A DNA stretch of 9,055 nt from contig NZ_JBGCDL010000307.1 of assembly GCF_045105435.1 (NCBI RefSeq), positions 1-9,055 on the forward strand, written 5' to 3'. This DNA is from Kordia sp045105435 (GTDB taxonomy: Bacteria; Bacteroidota; Bacteroidia; Flavobacteriales; Flavobacteriaceae). A program made the translations under genes and the position numbers. Shown here one piece after another: positions 1 through 5,301 of the stretch (its first letter is position 1; each line of letters begins with the position of its first letter). The notes below the pieces were generated by a model. The model had not been told where the DNA came from. It did no database searches and saw nothing but the letters and a program-made list of their open reading frames with translations.

Positions 1-1875
1 ATTATCAGAAATAGAAAATTTCCAATATGTTTTTAACTCTGTAAATTTAACTTCAACTTTCCCTTCTTCTTTGTCAATGTGCGTAATTGCATTGCTGATT
101 AAATTTTGAAATAATTGTTTTATTCGTGTTTTATCAGCATTAATCACAGGCATTTCTTCTGGAAAGATAAATTGAATATGCTCAGGAATGTATAAAATCG
201 TTTTTATTTCCTCTAATATTTCTTTTACACTTACTTTTTGAGTGGTTAAAATGTTTTTATCATTTACACTAGAGTAGCGTAAAATACCATCAATTAGCGC
301 ATCCATTTGCTCTAATTTGTTATTCAACTTATCAAAAGTATCCGTTGCATTTTCATCTAACACATCTGCATAATCTTCCTGAAACCAAGAAATTAAAGCA
401 TTTATACTTCGTAAAGGCGATTTTAAATCGTGCGAAACTATGTGTGCAAAATCGTGCAATTCTTTGTTACTGCGCTTTAAGTTTTCGAGGAGTTCTTTAT
501 TTTCACTTTCCGCAGCAATTCTTCGTTCTAAATTGACCGCATTCGTTAATTGTATAGATACTAAGTTTGCTACATTTTTTAATAAACGCAGGTGTTCTTT
601 GGTAAAAAAGTCTTTTGCAGAATTTTCAGAATCAATTACTCCTATAACTTCATTATTTATGATAATAGGCACCGTAATTTCTGAGTAGCGTCGCTTATCA
701 TCAACCACATAACGATCGTCTTTTGAAGTATCATGAATCAATTCCGCCTTTCCCGTTATGGCAACATTTCCAACAATTCCTTTTCCAAACGGAATATATA
801 ATTTATTGATAATTTCCTTATTCTTATTTACTTTAGCTCCGTATCCAGCAATTTGTTCTAGTATATTTTCTTTTTTCTTGACTAAATACACCACACAATC
901 TTCAAACTCTAAATCGCGAGCAATTACATTGGCTATTTCCCAGGCAACATCATGAATATTTAGTTTCCCTATGAAAGAACGCGTTAAGTTATTGAGTGTA
1001 TTTAACATTAACTGTCTTTTGTGCTTCACCGAAACATCTTCTACAAAAGCCAGTTGATATTTTATGTCTCCTTTGCTATCGCGAACACCTGTTACGCTTG
1101 TTTTAGACAAAAACGAAGTGCCGTCTTTTCGTTTGTAACGCTCTGTTAAACTGTAATGATTTATTTCTTTGTCGACCATAAGTCCGTACAAACTTCTCGA
1201 TTCTTCGTGTGCATCTTCAAAAGAAAGTGCTTCTACAGAAGTTCCCAACAGTTCTTCTTCGCTGTATTGCATCAAATTTTGAAAAGCAGTATTTGTTTTG
1301 ATGATTTTTCGATCCTGCGCCAACACAATTCCCAAAGTCGAATTGTCAACAATTGCTGCCAATTGCTCTTGTTGTTCTTCAAAATCAGCTGATTTTGCTT
1401 TGGAAGCCGTAATGTCTCTTACAATTCCTTGCGCAGCTATTATTTTTCCTTCTTCATTACGAATTAGGCTCGCATTTATTTGAACCCACTTTACTTCTTT
1501 TTGTTTTGTAAATATTCGTGCTTCATAATTTGAAAAAGAACCTTCTTTCATGAGTTTTGAAAAAGAGTTCATGGCATATTCAAAGTCTTTGCTATAGATA
1601 AGATTTACGAGATTGATATCTTCTTCTTTGACATCATATCCAAGTAGTTTAATAGCCGCGTCATTCATCTTAATCACGTTACCCATGATATCCATGACAA
1701 CAAATGAATCGAGCATATTTTCGAAAAATACATTGTATTCGCGAGTTTTCACATTGAGAGCTTCACGCGTTTCTAGCAATTCGCTAGTTCGGTTTAAGAG
1801 CAATTCTTCCGCTTTTTCACGGGCTCTTTTTTCGTTCAGAAGGGCTAGTTCTAGGGTATGAATCTTATCTTTCAT
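1..1875 (-). CDS. PAS-PAS-GAF sensor histidine kinase, 3'-truncated by window edge
   Basis: Translated by hand from ATG at 1875: 625 uninterrupted codons, running off the window inside the ATP-binding domain. It should autophosphorylate on histidine in response to a cytoplasmic signal and pass phosphate to a response regulator. Residues 1-45 look coiled-coil; PAS1 is about 46-157 (ends VRDIT), PAS2 about 172-285, GAF about 290-446 (PFGKGIVGNVAITGK and GVIDSEN are typical), a second helical linker follows, then HisKA with SHDLKSPL, phospho-acceptor His482. HATPase_c starts near 580 with the N-box NLISNAITHI (Asn595); the last two residues, DN, begin the G1 box. No membrane segment is seen, so it is cytoplasmic. 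The DFAHIVSHDLKSPLRSI H-box is of the phytochrome-like class that often pairs with single-domain regulators, and such a gene lies 139 nt upstream. ATG 1875 is the first ATG after an in-frame TAA. The ligand of the PAS/GAF domains cannot be told. Confidence 0.93.
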   Translation of the reverse strand, partial: MKDKIHTLELALLNEKRAREKAEELLLNRTSELLETREALNVKTREYNVFFENMLDSFVVMDIMGNVIKMNDAAIKLLGYDVKEEDINLVNLIYSKDFEYAMNSFSKLMKEGSFSNYEARIFTKQKEVKWVQINASLIRNEEGKIIAAQGIVRDITASKAKSADFEEQQEQLAAIVDNSTLGIVLAQDRKIIKTNTAFQNLMQYSEEELLGTSVEALSFEDAHEESRSLYGLMVDKEINHYSLTERYKRKDGTSFLSKTSVTGVRDSKGDIKYQLAFVEDVSVKHKRQLMLNTLNNLTRSFIGKLNIHDVAWEIANVIARDLEFEDCVVYLVKKKENILEQIAGYGAKVNKNKEIINKLYIPFGKGIVGNVAITGKAELIHDTSKDDRYVVDDKRRYSEITVPIIINNEVIGVIDSENSAKDFFTKEHLRLLKNVANLVSIQLTNAVNLERRIAAESENKELLENLKRSNKELHDFAHIVSHDLKSPLRSINALISWFQEDYADVLDENATDTFDKLNNKLEQMDALIDGILRYSSVNDKNILTTQKVSVKEILEEIKTILYIPEHIQFIFPEEMPVINADKTRIKQLFQNLISNAITHIDKEEGKVEVKFTELKTYWKFSISDN

Positions 1876-1881
1876 TGAACG

Positions 1882-1889
1882 CAAATCTA
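1882..1889 (-). promoter_or_regulatory. -7 promoter box of the histidine kinase gene
   Basis: On the minus strand the sequence reads TAGATTTG, an exact match to the Bacteroidota TAnnTTTG box. It ends only 6 nt before the kinase ATG, so transcription from it would begin at or next to the start codon, giving a leaderless or nearly leaderless mRNA. No TTG/TTTG -33 element is visible at 17-23 nt upstream, so it may be a chance match in AT-rich DNA. Confidence 0.35.
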
Positions 1890-2014
1890 GTTTCGAGGGA
1901 TTTTATGCGTTGAAAGATACTAAATTCCACATAAATTTCGGTCAATAAACACAATTAACCGATGAGTTGCACTTTTATATTTTTATGTTGAAAGGGAAAA
2001 TTGAGCGGATATGA

Positions 2015-2428
2015 CTAGAATTCAATTACTTCATTTACCATCCAATAATCGACTACACGTTGTATTTTTTTAATATAATCTTCGTAGCGTAAAGGTTTTA
2101 TGATATAACCTGCAATTCCCAGATTGTAGCTTTCTAACATATCTTGATGATTGTTAGAGGTTGTAACTATAATTGCTGGAATGTAACGTAAGTGTGGATC
2201 AGCTTTGAGTTCTTTAAGAAATTCAAGTCCGTTCATTTTTGGCATATTCAAATCCAACAAAATAACGTTGGGTAAATCTTGTTTGTCTCGTAAGACTTCA
2301 AGTGCTTCCTCACCATTTTTGGCTTCGAGTATTCGATGTGTGAAACCTAATCTTTTTAAAGATTTTTTAAACTTCAACACTTCGATCTCGTCATCTTCTA
2401 TGAATAAAAATGAAAGATTCTCTATCAT
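2015..2428 (-). CDS. Single-domain response regulator (CheY/Rcp1-like)
   Basis: A 137-residue receiver domain with no output domain. Acidic pocket Glu11-Asp12-Asp13, phospho-acceptor Asp59 in LLDLNMPKMNG, conserved Thr89/Thr90 in IVTTSN, switch Tyr108 and Lys111 in YIIKPL. The N-terminus (FLFIEDDEIE) and the spacing resemble Rcp1-type regulators that partner phytochrome-like kinases. Phosphorylation would change protein-protein contacts rather than DNA binding, since nothing follows the receiver except a short tail (WMVNEVIEF). It lies directly upstream of the PAS-PAS-GAF kinase in the same orientation and is its likely phosphate acceptor. There is no Shine-Dalgarno sequence before ATG 2428, as expected in this phylum. 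The downstream target is unknown. Confidence 0.93.
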   Translation of the reverse strand: MIENLSFLFIEDDEIEVLKFKKSLKRLGFTHRILEAKNGEEALEVLRDKQDLPNVILLDLNMPKMNGLEFLKELKADPHLRYIPAIIVTTSNNHQDMLESYNLGIAGYIIKPLRYEDYIKKIQRVVDYWMVNEVIEF

Positions 2429-2562
2429 TATGATATGCTTATGTTTTGAGTAATTAAACGTAAATTTCTTCTTTATATGCGAGATTATTAAGTTCTTTCG
2501 ATTAAAGGGAATTTTAAGTGGGTTGAATGGACTTATTAGGTAGATTAATGGTTTTAATATTT

Positions 2563-2664
2563 CTACATTTTCTCACCTGTTTCCATCTCATTTTTAGCGA
2601 CCTTCATGTAATACGACGCTAAATCTGTAAGCTTATGTATCTGTTTCGCACATACTGGATGCAT
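2563..2664 (-). CDS. Possible 33-residue small protein
   Basis: A short ORF opens at ATG 2664 and stops with TAG at 2563. The product begins MHPVCAKQIHKLTDL and ends KNEMETGEKM; it is lysine-rich, soluble and has no recognised domain. Support comes from position: a good Bacteroidota promoter (TTTG-N19-TATATTTG) ends 15 nt upstream, so the ORF would be the first in the transcript, ahead of the response regulator (135 nt gap). It could be a real microprotein, a leader peptide, or a chance ORF inside the 5' leader of the regulator-kinase transcript. No coding statistics are possible at this length. Confidence 0.3.
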   Translation of the reverse strand: MHPVCAKQIHKLTDLASYYMKVAKNEMETGEKM

Positions 2665-2679
2665 TTACTTTTCAATTTT

Positions 2680-2710
2680 CAAATATAGTTTTAGCAAACG
2701 AGTATTCAAA
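2680..2710 (-). promoter_or_regulatory. Bacteroidota-type promoter, TTTG-N19-TATATTTG
   Basis: On the minus strand, TTTG (2710-2707) is followed after 19 nt by TATATTTG (2687-2680), an exact -33/-7 pair for the Bacteroidota housekeeping sigma factor. The -33 TTTG is itself the end of a second TATATTTG (2714-2707). Transcription should start near 2673-2675 and read into the small ORF at 2664 and then the response regulator and kinase. This is the best full promoter in the window. Confidence 0.6.
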
Positions 2711-2727
2711 TATAAATAGTATTGCGT

Positions 2728-2742
2728 GTTCAGCGGCTGAAC
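2728..2742 (-). terminator. Intergenic hairpin after the YjbR-family gene
   Basis: GTTCAG (2728-2733) and CTGAAC (2737-2742) form a perfect 6-bp stem with loop CGG, 12 nt past the stop codon of the YjbR-family gene and just before the promoter at 2710. An A/T-rich tract flanks it on the gene side. There is no U-run after the stem in the direction of the gene, so it is not a textbook intrinsic terminator; its position between a gene end and a promoter is the main support. Confidence 0.4.
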
Positions 2743-2754
2743 TAAATTTTTATT

Positions 2755-3126
2755 TTATGGATACGTTGCCAACTCTGCTTTTTGCTTTTTCGTCATTCCT
2801 TTGATGACTAAATGATACGAATCGTCAATTAATTCTTGAATAAAAGTAATTGGTAATTCGCCATGAAATAGTTCAACTGTATTCCAATGCTTTTTACTCA
2901 TGTGAAAACCTGGCTTGATACTTTCATGTTCACCGCGAAGCTCATCCGCTTTATTTGGATCGCATTTTAAGTTCACTGAAGGAATACCTTCTTCCCACTT
3001 TTTTAACGAAGTTAATACAAACATTTTTCCCAATACTTTAAATACCAAAGTATCTTGATCAAAAGGAAACTCTTCTGTAACGGCTGGTTTTTTAATGCAA
3101 TATTCGCGAAGCAATTCAATATTCAT
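2755..3126 (-). CDS. MmcQ/YjbR family protein
   Basis: A 123-residue protein covering the whole MmcQ/YjbR family length. Recognisable features are EEFPFDQDTLVFKV (18-31), the VNLKCDP strand (51-57), the signature PGFHMSKKHWNTV (72-84) and SYHLV near the C-terminus (103-107). The fold is CyaY-like; members are called DNA-binding on structural grounds (double-wing motif), but no cellular role is established. There is no signal peptide, so it is cytoplasmic. No TAnnTTTG box is visible in the 66 nt before ATG 3126, so it may be read through from the small gene at 3193-3330. Family assignment is firm, function is not. Confidence 0.92.
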   Translation of the reverse strand: MNIELLREYCIKKPAVTEEFPFDQDTLVFKVLGKMFVLTSLKKWEEGIPSVNLKCDPNKADELRGEHESIKPGFHMSKKHWNTVELFHGELPITFIQELIDDSYHLVIKGMTKKQKAELATYP

Positions 3127-3192
3127 ATACGCTATTTACAAACAAGATATAAAAATCTTTGCAATAGATTGCTGTGAAAAATAATTAAAAAT

Positions 3193-3330
3193 TTATGCGC
3201 TGATATCAGTACGATCAGACATTTCTTTTGTCTTAGTATTTTGCTTAGGTGTAGTCTTTTGAATAGGTGAAATATCCAAGCTTACAAGAACATCATTCAG
3301 ATAATAAACAACTTTATCAATTAGTGACAT
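3193..3330 (-). CDS. 45-residue small hypothetical protein
   Basis: ATG at 3330, TAA at 3193-3195. The product starts MSLIDKVVYYLNDVLVSLDI, probably an amphipathic helix, followed by a polar Lys/Thr-rich tail (KTTPKQNTKTKEMSDR). It has no cysteine and no signal peptide, and I do not recognise a family. An exact -7 box (TATATTTG) lies 24 nt before the start and an A-rich stretch AAAAATAACAATAAG precedes the ATG, a usual initiation context in Bacteroidota. It lies 66 nt upstream of the YjbR-family gene in the same direction and may be transcribed with it. Its size leaves room for a chance ORF. Confidence 0.5.
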   Translation of the reverse strand: MSLIDKVVYYLNDVLVSLDISPIQKTTPKQNTKTKEMSDRTDISA

Positions 3331-3354
3331 CTTATTGTTATTTTTAGGTTGGGA

Positions 3355-3362
3355 CAAATATA
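3355..3362 (-). promoter_or_regulatory. -7 promoter box of the 45-residue small gene
   Basis: Minus-strand TATATTTG exactly matches TAnnTTTG. Start of transcription would be near 3348-3350, giving a leader of about 18-20 nt before ATG 3330. No clear TTG element is found 17-23 nt upstream, so the promoter is incomplete by consensus. Confidence 0.45.
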
Positions 3363-3524
3363 CAGTAAGAATGTGTAAAACTAGGTTAGATTTTCTTTAA
3401 ATCAGTATATAATTTCGACAAAATACCAGTTCAGCCTATAAACAGTCTATAAATATACTAGATAAAACAATTTCAAATTTCAAACACATGAACTTCAAAC
3501 ACTTACAAGACTGTCTATTTTCAA
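3363..3524. other. Non-coding gap with short direct repeat
   Basis: This interval separates the DUF4230 gene from the small gene. It holds no ORF I can support. TTCAAACAC occurs twice, 15 nt apart (3479-3487 and 3494-3502), with a third partial TTTCAAA just before. No strong hairpin or terminator is evident. Confidence 0.4.
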
Positions 3525-4136
3525 CTATTTGTTTATTTTTTTACGATCATTTTCTGGAAGTGCAATTTCAGAATACTCTAATTCCCAACCAATGGTTTCT
3601 ACAAGCTTTTCAATGACAAAAATAGCGTTCAACGCTTCCTGTTTTGCATTAAGTAACAAACCACTTTCAGGTACTTTATCAATGATATGCTGTTTGGCTT
3701 GTTGGTTGAGATTTGTTAAATCGTCCGCACTAAATTTATTGAGCAAACCATCTTTAATATCGTAATACGTAAAATCGGTTTCTACGGTTAAAATTTCTGG
3801 TTCTGGAAAATCAATAATTTGTATTTTTTTAGTGTCTTCATCCGCTTGTAAACGCATTTTTTTTAGATCATATCCAACACTGACTTTAGCTTTAACAACA
3901 ACAATTGCCCGTTTTTTACTAGAAATCATTCGTAAAAAATGTGACGATGTATCTTCGTGTTGATGAATTTCACTAAAATCACCTTCTACCGTTGTGAGTT
4001 TGCAAACACTTTTAATTTTATCGAGAAGTAAGTGCGATTGTTGCGTTGCGCTCTTTTTTGATTGTTGTTTCCTAAGATAATCATACACAAAATACGACAC
4101 TATTCCTCCAATCAATATTCCTAAAACTATATCCAT
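3525..4136 (-). CDS. DUF4230 domain-containing protein, N-terminally membrane-anchored
   Basis: From ATG 4136 this is a 203-residue protein. Residues 1-20 (MDIVLGILIGGIVSYFVYDY) form one hydrophobic segment followed by a basic stretch (RKQQSKK). The rest is the DUF4230 domain, with KLTTVEGDFSEI, a KKRAIVVVKAKVSVGYDLKKM strand region and the C-terminal helix carrying ALNAIFVIEKLVETIGWELE. The domain has no known function; members are single-span membrane proteins, with side not settled. An in-frame ATG at 4160 would add MIFVNCSY before the membrane segment. I prefer 4136 because the added residues are not typical of a signal anchor, and a near-consensus -7 box (GATTTTTG, 4158-4151) would lie within them. 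Confidence 0.9.
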   Translation of the reverse strand: MDIVLGILIGGIVSYFVYDYLRKQQSKKSATQQSHLLLDKIKSVCKLTTVEGDFSEIHQHEDTSSHFLRMISSKKRAIVVVKAKVSVGYDLKKMRLQADEDTKKIQIIDFPEPEILTVETDFTYYDIKDGLLNKFSADDLTNLNQQAKQHIIDKVPESGLLLNAKQEALNAIFVIEKLVETIGWELEYSEIALPENDRKKINK

Positions 4137-4250
4137 ATACGAGCAATTTACAAAAATCATTCCTGATTTGTATGCAGGTAAATGTACTGCAATTTTTAGT
4201 GATCACATTTTTAAAAACACAAGTTATATGTAAAATATGACAAAAAGAAC

Positions 4251-4511
4251 TTACGTTATACCCAATATTCGATTTCTAGCTTCTTCTCTTTCTTTTATAT
4301 CTTCTTGTGTACGTACAAATAACTCTATAATTGCATTTTCAATTCTTTCATTTTCGTTTAAACCATTAAACACATTTCTAATCATAGACGAACCATAAGG
4401 CTTGCCATTTCTACTAGTAATCTTATTTTCTTTTAAAATTTTTAGAACACCATTTGTATAATGATATCCAAGTACTTCTTTGAGTTTTTCTCGTTGTTTT
4501 TTCCGTATCAT
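4251..4511 (-). CDS. Small basic putative DNA-binding protein
   Basis: An 86-residue protein with a basic start (MIRKKQREKLKEVLG). The central part, ILKENKITSRNGKPYGSSMIRN (25-46), reads like the helix-loop-helix segment in which serine-recombinase and phage-type DNA-binding domains carry a G-K-P-[FYW]-x-x-S pattern. A helical, charged C-terminus follows (IENAIIELFVRTQEDIKEREEA). I infer a small helix-turn-helix regulator; no catalytic residues are present. It is divergent from the first HTH paralogue at 4650, and the 135 nt between them contain two inverted repeats and a plus-strand -7 box. This layout is that of two genes controlling a shared operator region, as in repressor/Cro pairs. Exact role is unknown. 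Confidence 0.75.
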   Translation of the reverse strand: MIRKKQREKLKEVLGYHYTNGVLKILKENKITSRNGKPYGSSMIRNVFNGLNENERIENAIIELFVRTQEDIKEREEARNRILGIT

Positions 4512-4534
4512 GCGTATGCAAAAATTTTTATAAT

Positions 4535-4547
4535 TAGTAAATTACTA
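4535..4547. promoter_or_regulatory. 13-bp palindrome, candidate operator
   Basis: TAGTAA-A-TTACTA is a perfect odd palindrome with 6-bp arms. It sits between the divergent genes, overlaps the first two bases of the plus-strand -7 box TATATTTG, and lies 24 nt before the minus-strand start at 4511. That position suits a repressor blocking one or both promoters. Which protein binds it is inference. Confidence 0.45.
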
Positions 4548-4553
4548 TATTTG
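4546..4553 (+). promoter_or_regulatory. -7 promoter box for the first HTH regulator
   Basis: TATATTTG, exact TAnnTTTG. Transcription would begin near 4559, giving a leader of about 90 nt before ATG 4650. The box is flanked and overlapped by two inverted repeats. No TTG is found at the usual -33 distance. Confidence 0.5.
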
Positions 4554-4571
4554 TGTCGATTTTATGACACA
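4552..4571. promoter_or_regulatory. Inverted repeat TGTGTC-N8-GACACA, candidate operator
   Basis: Perfect 6-bp arms at 4552-4557 and 4566-4571 separated by GATTTTAT. It begins inside the -7 box and covers the expected transcription start, the usual place for a repressor site. In RNA it could also fold as a hairpin at the very 5' end of the transcript. Confidence 0.45.
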
Positions 4572-4580
4572 CGTTATAGA

Positions 4581-4589
4581 ACTGACAGT
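4581..4589. promoter_or_regulatory. Shared 9-mer palindrome ACTGACAGT (copy 1)
   Basis: ACTG-A-CAGT lies 69 nt before the start of the first HTH gene. The same 9-mer, read on the other strand, occurs before the second paralogue (5217-5225), so both fit ACTGWCAGT. Candidate recognition site for the paralogous regulators. Confidence 0.35.
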
Positions 4590-4599
4590 ATAATATTAC

Positions 4600-4632
4600 A
4601 AACTATTTTCTATATAAAGAAACTTTATGCAG
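4600..4632 (+). promoter_or_regulatory. Conserved leader box and hairpin before HTH gene 1
   Basis: AAACTATTTTCTAT (4600-4613) is identical to 5251-5264 before the second paralogue. Its last four bases start a hairpin: CTATATAAAG (4610-4619), loop AAA, CTTTATGCAG (4623-4632), with nine of ten positions paired including one G-U and one A-C mismatch. The hairpin ends 17 nt before ATG 4650, the same distance as in copy 2. Close to the start codon, it may affect translation or mRNA stability. Confidence 0.55.
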
Positions 4633-4649
4633 AAAAATTTCGCATAATG

Positions 4650-5042
4650 ATGAAAATAATCGACAGAATAATCCTCTTTATTAAGCATAAAAATTTAAGC
4701 ATGCGCGCGTTTGATAAGTCAATAAGCGTAGGAAATGGCTATACAAGTAAGCAATCTAAGTCAAGTGCTTCTGTAGGCAGTGATGTGCTTGAGAAAATAA
4801 TCGATGTGTATCCTGAGTTGAGTCCGCTTTGGTTGCTCACTGGAAAAGAAAATATGATTATCAATTTGGAAGAAGCACAAGAACCTCCACTAGAATACAA
4901 TACGATTGATGCGCTTATTGAAGGTAAAATAGAGCGTACGGTACAACGCCAATTGAAAGCCTTGAGCAAAAAACTTGAAAATATTCCAACCTTAGACGAA
5001 ATCAGTAACGAGATTCAGAAAAAACTAAAAGGCGATTCTTAA
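4650..5042 (+). CDS. Helix-turn-helix transcriptional regulator, paralogue 1
   Basis: A 130-residue protein. Residues 1-69 form an XRE-like DNA-binding domain of the Bacteroidota phage-repressor type: IDRIILFIKHKNLSMRAFDK, then GNGYTSKQ as the probable recognition region, ASVGSDVLEKIIDVYPEL, and the hallmark PLWLLTG (59-65). A proline-rich linker follows, then a charged helical tail (85-128, with PTLDEISNEIQKKL) likely for oligomerisation. The S24 peptidase domain of full-length CI-like repressors is absent, so RecA-triggered cleavage is not expected. I chose ATG 4650 because it matches the paralogue exactly; ATG 4647 would add one Met. The longer frame from 4461 runs through the operator region and the divergent gene and is rejected. 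Identical to paralogue 2 at 56 of the first 69 residues. Probably autoregulated, given the shared upstream elements. Confidence 0.9.
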   Translation: MKIIDRIILFIKHKNLSMRAFDKSISVGNGYTSKQSKSSASVGSDVLEKIIDVYPELSPLWLLTGKENMIINLEEAQEPPLEYNTIDALIEGKIERTVQRQLKALSKKLENIPTLDEISNEIQKKLKGDS

Positions 5043-5097
5043 TGTATTGCTTCTTCAAAAACAAATTCTAAAATTCAAAATTCCATCAAAAAAAACA

Positions 5098-5128
5098 AGT
5101 TGATTTTTTACAACTATTGAGAATCAAC
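5098..5128 (+). other. Overlapping alternative inverted repeats between the paralogues
   Basis: AGTTG (5098-5102) can pair with CAACT (5111-5115), or GTTGATT (5099-5105) can pair with AATCAAC (5122-5128). The two pairings compete for the same 5' arm. They lie about 57 nt after the stop of the first HTH gene. There is no clean U-run behind either, so a terminator role is weak; it may mark the transcript end or be a chance structure. Confidence 0.25.
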
Positions 5129-5216
5129 GGCATACAATTCCTGTCTTTTCAGAAAAAACGCTATATCGCATGCAAAATTTGTGTATATTTACGAGTTCGC
5201 CTACTTGTGCTGATTT

Positions 5217-5225
5217 ACTGTCAGT
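5217..5225. promoter_or_regulatory. Shared 9-mer palindrome ACTGTCAGT (copy 2)
   Basis: ACTG-T-CAGT lies 85 nt before the second HTH gene and is the reverse complement of copy 1. An additional inverted pair GTCA-N7-TGAC (5220-5234) overlaps it. Confidence 0.35.
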
Positions 5226-5250
5226 TTAGGTGACGTTTTTAAAAATTTAA

Positions 5251-5284
5251 AAACTATTTTCTATGAAAAAGTAATTTTTCGTAG
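5251..5284 (+). promoter_or_regulatory. Conserved leader box and hairpin before HTH gene 2
   Basis: AAACTATTTTCTAT (5251-5264) is the same 14-mer as in copy 1. CTATGAAAAA (5261-5270), tetraloop GTAA (GNRA type) and TTTTTCGTAG (5275-5284) make a full 10-bp stem with one G-U pair. The stem ends 17 nt before ATG 5302. Relative to copy 1, three stem pairs differ on both sides yet still pair, which supports a real RNA structure. Confidence 0.55.
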
Positions 5285-5301
5285 AATAATTTCTATTTAA
5301 A

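Noticed and set aside
345..1861. Several plus-strand ORFs of 60-80 codons
   Set aside because: All lie antisense to the well-supported histidine kinase reading frame and show no domain or initiation context of their own.
3200..3209. 10-bp palindrome CTGATATCAG
   Set aside because: It falls inside the last codons of the 45-residue small gene, and a single 10-bp palindrome of this composition is expected by chance.
3479..3502. Direct repeat TTCAAACAC, 15 nt apart, as part of a repeat array or CRISPR
   Set aside because: Only two full copies of a 9-mer in AT-rich DNA; no further units, no spacers of constant length, no cas genes.
4461..4649. N-terminal extension of the first HTH regulator by an upstream in-frame ATG
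   Set aside because: The added stretch crosses the divergent gene, both inverted repeats, the -7 box and the leader hairpin, and has no counterpart in the paralogue, which starts at the equivalent of 4650.
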